DNA of 47,303 nt from Marinosulfonomonas sp. (GTDB lineage Bacteria > Pseudomonadota > Alphaproteobacteria > Rhodobacterales > Rhodobacteraceae). The translations under genes and the position numbers were made by a program. The stretch spans positions 1 to 47,303 of the forward strand of contig JALSRG010000066.1 of NCBI GenBank assembly GCA_026984915.1, read 5' to 3'. Every line of letters begins with the position of its first letter. Positions within the stretch are counted from its first letter, which is position 1. Under the pieces are notes generated by a model. That model saw nothing but the letters and a program-made list of their open reading frames with translations, searched no databases and was not told where the DNA came from. Below are positions 34,110 to 42,802 of the stretch, in pieces.

Positions 34110-34682
34110 ATGATGCGCCTGATCGTCTTGCTGGGCGGGGTTTTCTTTGCCCAGATGGCCCTGTGCGCGCCGGATGCTGACCCGCAAAACGGTCGCCGTC
34201 TGGCGCGCCAGTGCAAGACCTGCCACGGCATTGATGGCGCCTCCACCATTCCGATAGCACCGCATATCGGGGGGGAATCCGCCACATATATTGCCCGCCA
34301 GCTCACACGGTTCCGGGACGGGGCGCGCGTTCATGAAATGATGAGCGTGGTGGCCAGCGCTCTGAGCGATGCCGACATCCGGGATCTGGCCGCCTGGTAT
34401 GCGTCCATTCCGGTCAGCGCCAGCCTGCCCGATGCGGTTGCAAACTCCGGTGCGCCGCAAAAATGCGTGGCCTGTCACGGGGCCAACGGGCTGGCGGTTC
34501 ATCCCGATGCACCCAATCTGGCCGGTGAATCGCTTGTCTATATCATGACCCAGCTCAAGGCTTTTCGCTCGGGCCGGCGTCAGCATCAAGCGATGAACAA
34601 AATCGCCGCCGGGTTGCGCGACGCGGAAATGCGGCAGGCCGCGCAATGGTTTGCCGCGATCACCTTTCGGGTCTCCCGCTGA
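34110..34682 (+). CDS. diheme cytochrome c (c4-like)
   Basis: A 190-aa periplasmic protein with two class I heme domains. After a signal peptide (to about residue 20) the heme motifs are CKTCH (35-39) and CVACH (119-123). Each is followed by the GGES/AGES...Y..QL..F..G pattern of c4-type or alcohol-dehydrogenase-subunit cytochromes. It starts at the base after the PQQ-type dehydrogenase stop and most likely takes its electrons. Confidence 0.92.
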   Translation: MMRLIVLLGGVFFAQMALCAPDADPQNGRRLARQCKTCHGIDGASTIPIAPHIGGESATYIARQLTRFRDGARVHEMMSVVASALSDADIRDLAAWYASIPVSASLPDAVANSGAPQKCVACHGANGLAVHPDAPNLAGESLVYIMTQLKAFRSGRRQHQAMNKIAAGLRDAEMRQAAQWFAAITFRVSR

Positions 34683-34760
34683 CTGGCCCGCGCGTGCCCC
34701 TGCCCGCCTGCATTCTTGGCTTGACGCAAGCGCCTGTGATGCCTATCCCTCGGGGCGCGC

Positions 34761-34834
34761 GCGGGTGTAGCTCAATGGTAGAGCAGCAGCTTCCCAAGCT
34801 GAATACGAGGGTTCGATTCCCTTCACCCGCTCCA
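34761..34834 (+). tRNA. tRNA-Gly (CCC)
   Basis: A complete cloverleaf: acceptor GCGGGTG/CACCCGC, D arm GCTC/GAGC, anticodon loop TTCCCAA (anticodon CCC), T arm GAGGG-TTCGATT-CCCTT, discriminator T and an encoded CCA. The anticodon stem has one mismatched G-A pair at its outer end. It reads GGG codons. It lies 14 bp from the end of pgi, on the opposite strand. Confidence 0.96.
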
Positions 34835-34848
34835 GCCAACCAATCGCG

Positions 34849-36480
34849 CTATGTGTTTTTGCCATCTGTTTGCCGCAGGTAGGCCACCAGATTGCGGGTA
34901 GAGCCGTCCAGATCATCAGCCGGGGTTTCCCCCCTGATAACCGGGGCAAGGGCAACCGCCAGTTCCTTGCCCAGTTCCACGCCCCATTGATCAAAACTGT
35001 TGATCCCCAGAATCACCCCTTCGACAAACACGCGGTGTTCGTAAAGCGCGATGATCTGGCCCAGCATTTCAGGCGTCAGTTGCGGAAACATCAGTGTGGT
35101 TGACGGCCGGTTTCCGGCAAAAATGCGGTGGCCGGTCTGTTGTTCAAGCGCCGCACCGGCAAATCCCTTGTCCACCATCAACGCGCGGGCAGTGTCATAT
35201 GATCGTCCCTTCATCAGGGCTTCGGATTGTGCCAGACAGTTGGCCAGAAGCAATGTGTGATGCGCGGCAAGATCGGGCTCATGGCCGCGGGCCGCTACCA
35301 TGAATTCACACGGAACAACGTCGGTTCCCTGATGGATAAGCTGAAAAAAGGAATGCTGGCAGTTGGTGCCCGGCTCGCCCCAGACAACCGGGCCGGATGG
35401 CAGCTCCAGTTCTGTTCCCGCCATGGTCACGCTCTTGCCGTTGCTCTCCATTTCAAGCTGTTGCAGATAGGCCGGCAGGCGCGCCAGGCGCTGGCTGTAG
35501 GGTAAAACCGCGCGTGTCGGATAGCCGCAGATCTGCCGGTGCCATATGCCGACCAGCGCCAGCATGACCGGCATGTTATCCAGAAGCTCTGCACTGCGGA
35601 AATGCGCGTCCATCGCGGCGCCGCCGTGCAGAAACCGGTGAAAATTCGTCGGCCCGATCGCCAGCATCAGTGAAAGGCCAATCGGGCCCCACAGCGAATA
35701 TCGGCCGCCAACCCAGTCCGCAAACCCGAAAACCCGTTCGGCCGGAATGCCGAATTCCGCAGCCTTTTCGGTGGCCGAGGACAGGGCGACAAACTGCGCT
35801 GCAGGCGCGGCAACGGCAGCGGCCATCCAGGCCTTTGCTGTCCGGGCATTGGTCATGGTTTCGAGGGTGGTGAAGGTTTTCGAGGCAACAATCACCAGCG
35901 TTGTCGTCGGGTCAAGCCCGCGCAACGTGTCGGCAATATGGGCACCATCGACATTGGAAACGAAATGCGTGCGCGGCCCGTCGTGATAGGGGGCCAGGGC
36001 CGGAACAGCCATGGCCGGCCCCAGGTCGGAACCGCCGATGCCGATGTTGACAACATCGCTGATCTTGCCGCCCTGCCCCTTGAACGTGCCGCTGCGCACC
36101 GCTGTGGCGAACCTGTCCATTCGCGTCAGCGTGGCCTGCACACCGCGGACAATATCCACACCATCCACCTGTAAAACCGCGTCCTTGGGCAGGCGCAGGG
36201 CCCAATGCATGACGGCGCGCCCCTCGGTGCTGTTGACCGGCGCGCCCGAGAACAGTTTTTCGCGCTGCCTGACCACCCCCGAACTTCGGGCCAGATCCAG
36301 CAGGACGGCGCGTGTCTCCCTGTCAATGTTGGTTTTTGCGTAATCGAACAGCATGTCAAGCGCGGCAACAGAAAACGCCGGTCCGCGCGCCGGGTCGTCG
36401 TCAAACAGCTGCGTTATGCGCCGGGGATTTGCCATTCTGGCCCGTGCTTCCAATTCTTTCCAAACCGCGGCCGAATTCAT
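34849..36480 (-). CDS. pgi: glucose-6-phosphate isomerase
   Basis: Interconverts glucose 6-phosphate and fructose 6-phosphate. The 543-aa protein has VVNIGIGGSDLGP, ASKTFTTLETMTNA, GYPTRAVLPYSQRLARLPAYLQQ, GEPGTNCQHSFFQLIHQGTDVVPCEF and the C-terminal signature INSFDQWGVELGK. Catalytic Glu and His are in the GEPGTN and QHSF regions. Its ATG overlaps the pgl stop (ATGA). It is the third gene of zwf-pgl-pgi. Confidence 0.97.
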   Translation of the reverse strand: MNSAAVWKELEARARMANPRRITQLFDDDPARGPAFSVAALDMLFDYAKTNIDRETRAVLLDLARSSGVVRQREKLFSGAPVNSTEGRAVMHWALRLPKDAVLQVDGVDIVRGVQATLTRMDRFATAVRSGTFKGQGGKISDVVNIGIGGSDLGPAMAVPALAPYHDGPRTHFVSNVDGAHIADTLRGLDPTTTLVIVASKTFTTLETMTNARTAKAWMAAAVAAPAAQFVALSSATEKAAEFGIPAERVFGFADWVGGRYSLWGPIGLSLMLAIGPTNFHRFLHGGAAMDAHFRSAELLDNMPVMLALVGIWHRQICGYPTRAVLPYSQRLARLPAYLQQLEMESNGKSVTMAGTELELPSGPVVWGEPGTNCQHSFFQLIHQGTDVVPCEFMVAARGHEPDLAAHHTLLLANCLAQSEALMKGRSYDTARALMVDKGFAGAALEQQTGHRIFAGNRPSTTLMFPQLTPEMLGQIIALYEHRVFVEGVILGINSFDQWGVELGKELAVALAPVIRGETPADDLDGSTRNLVAYLRQTDGKNT

Positions 36481-37151
36481 GGAGCCCAAAACACCTCTGC
36501 CTGATCCAGCACAATATTGACTGGGGCGGTCAGCGGATCACCGCCTTCCTCCGCCAGCCCCAGCGCGGCACGCTTGGCCTCGCCGGTGATCACCAGACAG
36601 GTGCTGTAGGCGTCCCGCAAAACCGGCGCTGTCAGGGTGACGCGCGGCTCTTTTATATCGGGGGCGCGCATGGGCAGCAAAATCGGCGCATCCGGTGCCA
36701 GGGCGCGTTCAAGGTTGTCCGCCCCCGGAAAAAGCGAGGCAATATGCATGTCCTTGCCCATGCCCAGCAACAACAGGTCGATGGGCAGGTGCCGGCCGAT
36801 TTCCATCGCCAGATCCGGCAGCGCATCTTCCGGCTGCGGGGCCTCCCTGTACATCGGCAGAAAGCTTGCCGCCGCCGCCTTGTCGCGCAGCAAATGGGCC
36901 TTGACCAGTGCGGTGTTGGAACGCGGCGAGCTTTCCGGCACCCAGCGTTCATCCGTCAGCATGACATCGACCCTGCCCCATTCCAGATCCACCGCGCAAA
37001 GATCGTCGAAAATCGGCGCCGGGGTGGTGCCGCCGGGTACCGCAAATGTTACCCGGTCCTTTTGTCTGAGCTGTTCGCGCAGCCGGCGCGCCAGAATGCG
37101 TGCCAGGTCGAGTGTCAACAGTTCGCTGTCAGCATATTCATTAAAGATCAT
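36477..37151 (-). CDS. pgl: 6-phosphogluconolactonase
   Basis: Hydrolyses 6-phosphogluconolactone. At 224 aa it has the family stretches VTFAVPGGTTPAPIFDDL, VDVMLTDERWVP, NTALVKAHLL, DLLLLGMGKDMHIASLFPG and RVTLTAPVL. It starts inside the zwf end (11-bp overlap) and ends inside the pgi start, so all three genes are translated in close coupling. Confidence 0.95.
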   Translation of the reverse strand: MIFNEYADSELLTLDLARILARRLREQLRQKDRVTFAVPGGTTPAPIFDDLCAVDLEWGRVDVMLTDERWVPESSPRSNTALVKAHLLRDKAAAASFLPMYREAPQPEDALPDLAMEIGRHLPIDLLLLGMGKDMHIASLFPGADNLERALAPDAPILLPMRAPDIKEPRVTLTAPVLRDAYSTCLVITGEAKRAALGLAEEGGDPLTAPVNIVLDQAEVFWAP

Positions 37152-38601
37152 CGGATATCTCCCGCCAGCGCCGGCCCTTGCGATGCATCAGCATCAAAGC
37201 ATCTTCCGGCCCGGAACTGAAGGGGTCATATGGCAATGGCAGGTCGCCACGCTCTTCCCAGCCATTGATGATCGGGTCGGTCCAGGCCCAGGCGGCTTCC
37301 ACTTCGTCGCCGCGCATGAACAGCGTCTGGTTGCCGCGGATCACGTCCATGATCAGCCGTTCATAGGCGTCGGGGATATCCGCCCCCTCTTCGCCAAGCG
37401 CTTCGGCAAAGCTCATGTCCAGCGGCACCTCGATCAGCCGCATGCCGCCCGGCCCCGGCTCCTTGATCGTCACATTCAGCACCATGCCTTCATTCGGTTG
37501 CAGCCGGATCACCAGAACATTGCCGCTGCGCGCCTCCTGCCGGCCGAAGATCGAATGCGGCGGATCCTTGAACATGATGGCAATCTCGCTTTCGCGGGCC
37601 CGCAACCTCTTGCCGGTGCGCAGATAAAACGGCGTGCCGGTCCAGCGCCAGTTGGAAACATGAACCTCCATGGCGACAAAACTTTCGGTGGTCGAATCCG
37701 GGTTGCCCACATCTTCCTGATACGAGGGAATATCGCCTTCGCGCCGGTATTGGCCACGCACCAGATCCTCGGGCGCAACCGGATCAAGCGCGCGGATCAC
37801 CTTCAGCTTTTCGTCGCGCACCGCATCGGAATCAAATACCGAGGGCGGCTCCATCGCGATCAGACACAAAAGCTGCATCATATGGTTTTGCACCATGTCG
37901 CGCATGGCGCCGGCCTTGTCGTAATAGCCGCCGCGGCCCGCCACCCCCACGGTTTCGGCCACGGTGATCTGGATATGATCGACGTATTGCGCATTCCACA
38001 GCGGCTCGAACAGGATATTGCCGAACCGCACCGCCATCAGGTTTTGCACGGTCTCCTTGCCCAGATAGTGATCAATCCGGTAGATGTGCCGCTCGTCAAA
38101 GCTTTGCGCCAGAACGCTGTTCAGTTCGCGGGCGCTTTTCAGATCATGGCCAAACGGTTTTTCCACCACGATGCGCGCCTCCGCATCGGTAATCTTGTAT
38201 TGGTGCAGGTGCTGCGCCAATGCAGCAAACAACCCCGGCCCGACCGAGAAATAAAAGGCCCGGATCACCCCCTTGCGCACGGATTTGGCCAGCTCTTTCC
38301 AGCCGACAGTCCCGGTTGCATCCAGCCTGATATAGCTGATTTTCTGCAAGAAACGGTCTATCATTTCGGGGTCGCGTTTGCGCTTGGCGACAAATTCCTC
38401 CAGCGCGGCGCGCACCAGTTCCCGGTAAGAGCGGTCATCAAGTTCGGCGCGCGCGCAGCCGATCACCCGCGCGTCCTCGGGCATCTGCCCGTCGCGATAG
38501 CGCCGGTACAGGCTGGGCAATATCTTGCGCCGGGCCAGATCACCGGTTCCGCCGAAAATGACCAGGTCAAACGGATCAACCGGAATTACACGTGATGCCA
38601 T
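37141..38601 (-). CDS. zwf: glucose-6-phosphate 1-dehydrogenase
   Basis: Oxidises glucose 6-phosphate to 6-phosphogluconolactone with NAD(P)+. The 486-aa protein has the coenzyme motif VIFGGTGDLARRK, VVEKPFGHDL and the active-site signature RIDHYLGKETVQN. The ATG at 38601 follows AGAAGG; the frame is open upstream but lacks family sequence. It leads the zwf-pgl-pgi operon, which feeds the pentose phosphate and Entner-Doudoroff routes; edd and eda are not in the window. Confidence 0.97.
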   Translation of the reverse strand: MASRVIPVDPFDLVIFGGTGDLARRKILPSLYRRYRDGQMPEDARVIGCARAELDDRSYRELVRAALEEFVAKRKRDPEMIDRFLQKISYIRLDATGTVGWKELAKSVRKGVIRAFYFSVGPGLFAALAQHLHQYKITDAEARIVVEKPFGHDLKSARELNSVLAQSFDERHIYRIDHYLGKETVQNLMAVRFGNILFEPLWNAQYVDHIQITVAETVGVAGRGGYYDKAGAMRDMVQNHMMQLLCLIAMEPPSVFDSDAVRDEKLKVIRALDPVAPEDLVRGQYRREGDIPSYQEDVGNPDSTTESFVAMEVHVSNWRWTGTPFYLRTGKRLRARESEIAIMFKDPPHSIFGRQEARSGNVLVIRLQPNEGMVLNVTIKEPGPGGMRLIEVPLDMSFAEALGEEGADIPDAYERLIMDVIRGNQTLFMRGDEVEAAWAWTDPIINGWEERGDLPLPYDPFSSGPEDALMLMHRKGRRWREISDDL

Positions 38602-38643
38602 GCCATCAACCTTCTGTTTTTCGCCCCATGACCGGGTCGATAT

Positions 38644-38655
38644 GTTAACGCTAAC
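38644..38655 (-). promoter_or_regulatory. LacI-type operator-like palindrome before zwf
   Basis: GTTAACGCTAAC is palindromic except for one symmetric pair and has a central CG, the form of LacI/GalR-family sites. It lies 42 bp ahead of the zwf start, where it would cover the promoter. The regulator is not identified. Confidence 0.5.
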
Positions 38656-38797
38656 GCTATCTGCGTAAATGCCGAATTCCGCAAAGTCTAGCACGCTCCC
38701 GAAACATCACAACTCTGTCAGCCAACCATCGCAGGCTTTTCTTTGGGTTCAAGCCCCTTTAGCTGTAAGCAAACAAAAGAATACAACGAGGCAATCG

Positions 38798-39751
38798 ATG
38801 AAAGACCAGCTTTCCGGGCGCGCCAATTCAGGCAAGTTCATGAACCCGCGATACACCGCAGACGGCAGCCGGCGGGCCCGTGTTGCGCTGGCCGGTGTTG
38901 AAACCCTCTGGTTCAATACCGGGACCCTGTGCAATATCGAATGCGTCAATTGCTATATCGAATCTTCGCCAACCAATGACAGCCTCGTCTACCTGACCGC
39001 GGACGAGGTCACCGGCTACCTTGACCAGATCAGGGCCAGAAACTGGCCGACCGCCGAAATCGGCTTTACCGGCGGTGAGCCTTATATGAATCCGGAGATG
39101 AATGAGATGTGCCGCCGCGCCCTGACGCGGGGCTATCGGGTTCTGGTTCTCACCAATGCGATGCGCCCGATGATGCGCGCCTCGGTTCAGGCCGGCATTC
39201 AGGCGCTGGTCCGGGAATTTGGCGCGCAGATCACATTCCGGGTTTCACTGGACCACTGGAACGGGGATCATCATGATGCGATGCGTGGTGCCGGCAGTTT
39301 TCAGCGCACGCTTGAGGGCATGTGCTGGCTGCGCGATATCGGCGCCCGCCTGGCCGTGGCCGGACGGATGATCTGGGATGAAACCGAAAGCCAGGCCCGC
39401 AACGGCTTTGCCCGCCTGTTTGAACAGCTCGACATGAACATTGACGCCCAAGACCCTGCCATGACAGTACTTTTCCCCGAGATGGACGAAAGCGTTGAAG
39501 TGCCGGAAATCACCACAGCCTGCTGGGACATTCTGGGAAAATCCCCCAGGGATGTCATGTGCGCCACCTCGCGCATGGTGGTGAAACGCCGCGGCGCGGA
39601 TCAGCCGGTGGTGCTGGCCTGTACGCTGCTGCCTTACAATCCGGAATTTGAGCTGGGCACCACCCTCGCTGACGCCGAAGGCGAGGTTGCGCTGAACCAT
39701 CCCCATTGCGCGAAATTCTGCGTGCTGGGCGGCGCCAGTTGCTCGGCCTGA
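38798..39751 (+). CDS. radical SAM protein with extra C-terminal cysteines
   Basis: A 317-aa radical SAM enzyme. The 4Fe-4S site is CNIECVNC (Cys45, Cys49, Cys52), followed by the SAM-binding TGGEP (91-95). A C-terminal group of cysteines (275, 304, 308, 315; HCAKFCVLGGASC) could bind an auxiliary cluster. The ATG at 38798 has ACGAGG ahead; the open frame upstream is not family sequence. The substrate is unknown and no peptide precursor or partner enzyme lies next to it. It diverges from zwf. Confidence 0.85.
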   Translation: MKDQLSGRANSGKFMNPRYTADGSRRARVALAGVETLWFNTGTLCNIECVNCYIESSPTNDSLVYLTADEVTGYLDQIRARNWPTAEIGFTGGEPYMNPEMNEMCRRALTRGYRVLVLTNAMRPMMRASVQAGIQALVREFGAQITFRVSLDHWNGDHHDAMRGAGSFQRTLEGMCWLRDIGARLAVAGRMIWDETESQARNGFARLFEQLDMNIDAQDPAMTVLFPEMDESVEVPEITTACWDILGKSPRDVMCATSRMVVKRRGADQPVVLACTLLPYNPEFELGTTLADAEGEVALNHPHCAKFCVLGGASCSA

Positions 39752-39793
39752 CAAGTGGCAAAACCAGGGCTGTTGTCAGGCGTGGCAGCGCGC

Positions 39794-39832
39794 CCATACG
39801 GAATCCATACAAAATCCATACGTTTTCCATAC
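39794..39832. repeat. four CCATAC copies at exact 11-bp spacing
   Basis: CCATAC starts at 39794, 39805, 39816 and 39827. The spacing is one helical turn each time, with AT-rich spacers. It lies in the 152-bp gap between the convergent radical SAM and HNH genes, where no promoter is expected. Confidence 0.9.
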
Positions 39833-39903
39833 GGCCCGTTCCGCCCCAGGTCCGGATTTTCACCCGCTTGAATCCTCCCCGGTGTTGCAGGAACTTGCGC
39901 CGG

Positions 39904-40488
39904 TCAGGCATCCAGTTCCGCATCCCAATAGAGAAAATCAACCCAGCTTTCATGCAGGAAATTCGGCGGAAACTTGCGTCCGGCATTGCGCAGGGCTTCT
40001 GCCGATGGCCGGCAGGGTTTGCGGTTCAGGCTCATACGGGCCTGACGCAGTGATCGCGCCCCTTTCTGAAGATTGCAGGGGGAGCAGGCCGCCACGACAT
40101 TTTCCCAACTGGTTTTGCCGCCCCTTGAACGCGGCACCACATGATCAAAGGTCAGATCACAGGACGAACCGCAATACTGACAGCGGAATTCGTCGCGCAG
40201 AAACAGGTTGAACCGGGTAAAGGCCACACGCTTTTGCGGCCGGATATATTCCCGCAGCACCACCACCGAGGGAATGCGGATTTCGGTTGACGGGCTGTGC
40301 ACCACCTCATCGTATTCGGCCAGTATGTCGACCCGGTTCAGCCAGGCTGCCTTGATCGCATCCTGCCAGCACCATAGCGACAGCGGATAATAGGACAGTG
40401 GCCGGTAATCGGCATTCAGAACCAGCGCCGGATGTTGTTTCAGCCCCCCCGGTGCGCGGGTAAACTCTGTTCTGAAATCGCCGTCCAT
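39904..40488 (-). CDS. HNH endonuclease family protein
   Basis: A 194-aa protein with a C-terminal HNH nuclease fold: the zinc-type pairs CQYC (103-106) and CSPC (135-138) flank TFDHVVPRSRGGKTSWENVVAAC, with the His-Asn catalytic elements. The N-terminal part (LVLNADYRPLSYYPLSLWCWQDAIKA) is typical of the alphaproteobacterial family of this kind, whose job is unknown. I start at ATG 40488 (MDGDFRTEF), which has GGTGGTGCAGGG before it; an ATG at 40524 is possible but has no site. Confidence 0.85.
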   Translation of the reverse strand: MDGDFRTEFTRAPGGLKQHPALVLNADYRPLSYYPLSLWCWQDAIKAAWLNRVDILAEYDEVVHSPSTEIRIPSVVVLREYIRPQKRVAFTRFNLFLRDEFRCQYCGSSCDLTFDHVVPRSRGGKTSWENVVAACSPCNLQKGARSLRQARMSLNRKPCRPSAEALRNAGRKFPPNFLHESWVDFLYWDAELDA

Positions 40489-40746
40489 CCCTGCACCACC
40501 ATCAGTAACCGCAACAAACCTCATGTCTGGACTATATATAGGGACAAAAACCGCGCAACCCCCATGATTTGCGATTTTTCGGCCGCATTTTGCCGGCAAC
40601 AAGAAACCGGACCGGCGCCGGTCCCCCTGCCTTGGCCATGCCAGAACAGAAAGCATCGGCGCGGGGGTGTTGTGGCGCCTCCGGGCGGTTATTTCACATG
40701 AAAAAACACAAGTTACCTTCTGTATTTACAGGATAATATCAGCCTG

Positions 40747-41427
40747 TCAGGCCTGCGGCAGATGGTCCTTGATGAAATTCAGCGCCGCCCCCAGCCCATC
40801 CGGTGCAATGCCGTGGCCGGTTCCCTTGCTGATATGGGTATACACCTCAAACCCGGCGTCAACCAGCGCGTCGGCGGTTTCTGGCAGCGCCTGCAGCGGG
40901 ACGACATCGTCTTCGTCCCCGTGTACCAGCAGAATCGGCGGCCGGCTCCTGACCGCGTTCCTGAGCCGCTCCGGCGCCAGAAGCCGGCCGGAAAATCCGA
41001 CGATACAGGCAACCGGTTCCGGGCGGCGCGGGGCCACATGCAAAGCCATCATCGTACCTTGGGAAAAGCCGAACAGAACCATGCGATCCGCCGTCAGCCC
41101 CTCGTCTTTCAACACTTTATCGAGAAACGCATTCAGATCATCGGAAGCACGCCGCATGCCGTCCTTGGCGGCCTGTTCGCTCGAGCCATCTATCCATGGA
41201 ATCGGAAACCACTGGTAGCCGGCCGGACCAGCGGCCGGGCATTTTTCCGGCGCGTCCGGAGCAATGAAAACGGTATCGGGCAGATGTGGTGCCAGCGGGT
41301 CGGCCAGCCCCAGCAGATCGGCGCCGTTGGCGCCATACCCGTGCAGAAAAACCACGACCGAGGTCCCTTTTCCGGATTTTGCCTCAATGCGCTGGAATTC
41401 AAGCGCGCGGATCTTGTCAGTGCTCAT
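40747..41427 (-). CDS. carboxylesterase/phospholipase (alpha/beta hydrolase)
   Basis: A 226-aa serine hydrolase of the carboxylesterase II / lysophospholipase group. The nucleophile elbow is GFSQG (Ser122), with an acid in HGDEDDVVP (Asp about 173) and a His in GTGHGI (about 205). The oxyanion region is FLHGYGANGADLLGL. It starts inside the stop codon of the DNA glycosylase gene (ATGA), so the two are co-translated, although no link in function is evident. Confidence 0.92.
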   Translation of the reverse strand: MSTDKIRALEFQRIEAKSGKGTSVVVFLHGYGANGADLLGLADPLAPHLPDTVFIAPDAPEKCPAAGPAGYQWFPIPWIDGSSEQAAKDGMRRASDDLNAFLDKVLKDEGLTADRMVLFGFSQGTMMALHVAPRRPEPVACIVGFSGRLLAPERLRNAVRSRPPILLVHGDEDDVVPLQALPETADALVDAGFEVYTHISKGTGHGIAPDGLGAALNFIKDHLPQA

Positions 41428-42068
41428 CTTATGCCCTCTCGCATTTTCACCTGCCGGTAATAAGACCAAAGCAGCCGCGCCGCAACGCCCCGCCAGGGCG
41501 ACCATGCGGCCGCCATTTGCCGGATATTCGCCTCGGTCGGGCGCTCGGGCAGCCCGAACAACAGCTTTGCCGCCTCTTGCAGGGCCAGATCGCCGGCGGC
41601 AAACACATCGGCCCGTCCCAATGAAAACATGGCGTAGATTTCCGCTGTCCAGCGTCCGATCCCCGGCACCTCGATCAGCGTTTCGATCACGGATTCGGTC
41701 GGCGCCCGCCTGAGCGCGGCATAATTGATGCGCGCGGCGGCCAAGGCCTTGGCATAGCGGATTTTCGGGCGGCTCAGCCCGCAGGCGCGCAACTGCTCTT
41801 CCTCCGCCCGGATGACATTGCGCGGCCCGATCAGGCCGGCCGCCTTCAGGCGCCGCCAGATGGCATCGGCAGCCGCCACAGAAATCTGCTGGCTGACGAT
41901 GGCATCCAGCAGGGCGGTGAATCCATCCTTGCGCAGCCGCAGCGGCAATGGGCCGGTAAGGGCCAGCGCTGCGGCAAAGCGCGGTTCCCGCGCGGCCAGC
42001 CAGTCGGCCCCTTCGGCGATACAGGCCTCAGAGGTGATGACACGCCCGACAGCGGATTGGTCTGTCAT
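41424..42068 (-). CDS. DNA-3-methyladenine glycosylase II (AlkA-like)
   Basis: Removes alkylated bases from DNA. The 214-aa protein has the helix-hairpin-helix VPGIGRWTAEIYAMFSLG and the catalytic Asp of FAAGDLALQ (Asp160), as in AlkA/MagIII types. There is no Ada-like domain. The ATG at 42068 follows GGAGGA and overlaps the cobK stop. It sits at the end of the cobalamin genes by position only. Confidence 0.9.
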   Translation of the reverse strand: MTDQSAVGRVITSEACIAEGADWLAAREPRFAAALALTGPLPLRLRKDGFTALLDAIVSQQISVAAADAIWRRLKAAGLIGPRNVIRAEEEQLRACGLSRPKIRYAKALAAARINYAALRRAPTESVIETLIEVPGIGRWTAEIYAMFSLGRADVFAAGDLALQEAAKLLFGLPERPTEANIRQMAAAWSPWRGVAARLLWSYYRQVKMREGIR

Positions 42069-42802
42069 AGCAGGTCCTCCACCCATTGCAGGGCGGCCTT
42101 GACGCTGGCAACCCTTTTTGCGCCGGCGGGCGGCGGCGGACGGTTGATCATCAGAACGGGCAGGCCAAGCCTGCGCGCTGCCTCCAGCTTGGTCCGGCTC
42201 AACTCTCCACCGGCATTCTTGACCACCAGCCAGTCGATTTTGCGGCGGGTAAACAGCTCCACCTCCTGTTCGACCGAAAAAGGCGGGCGCCCAACCAGAT
42301 ATTCGCCGTTTTCAAACGGGAAGGCGTGCCGGGGCGTGTCAATCCGGCGGCAGATCAGGGTCCGCCCCGCCAGATTGGCATAGCGCATCAGGGTTTGCCG
42401 CCCGGTTCCCAGAAACACCGTCGCCCCTTTCGGGATATAATCCACGGCCTCACTTTCGTTGTCGATGAAAATCCAGTTGTCCCCGCTCTGCGGCACCCAC
42501 TCCGGGCGCAAGACCTGCAAATAGGGAAGCTTGCGGTTGCGGCAAACATCGGCGGTACGCCGGCTGATCCGCCCGGCAAACGGATGGGTTGCATCCAGTA
42601 CCGCGGCGATTTCTTCTGCTTCAAGGAAAGCCTCAAACCCGACGCGGCCGCCAAACCCGCCGACCCGGGTCGGGATTTCCAGATCAAGCGGCTCGCGTGT
42701 TGTCCCGGCCAGGGATGCGACAGGGTCTAGCCCTTCCATCGTGGAAAAATGCTGCGCCAGCCGCCGTGCCTCACCCGATCCAGCCAATAGTAACAGCTTC
42801 AT
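42065..42802 (-). CDS. cobK: precorrin-6A (cobalt-precorrin-6A) reductase
   Basis: NADPH-dependent reduction of precorrin-6A in cobalamin synthesis. The 245-aa protein has LLLAGSGEARRLAQ, GGFGG, VLDATHPFAGRIS, GTGRQTL, ICRRIDTP and DWLVVKNAGG, all typical. The ATG at 42802 overlaps the end of cbiD. A TTG one codon upstream is the alternative. Confidence 0.95.
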   Translation of the reverse strand: MKLLLLAGSGEARRLAQHFSTMEGLDPVASLAGTTREPLDLEIPTRVGGFGGRVGFEAFLEAEEIAAVLDATHPFAGRISRRTADVCRNRKLPYLQVLRPEWVPQSGDNWIFIDNESEAVDYIPKGATVFLGTGRQTLMRYANLAGRTLICRRIDTPRHAFPFENGEYLVGRPPFSVEQEVELFTRRKIDWLVVKNAGGELSRTKLEAARRLGLPVLMINRPPPPAGAKRVASVKAALQWVEDLL

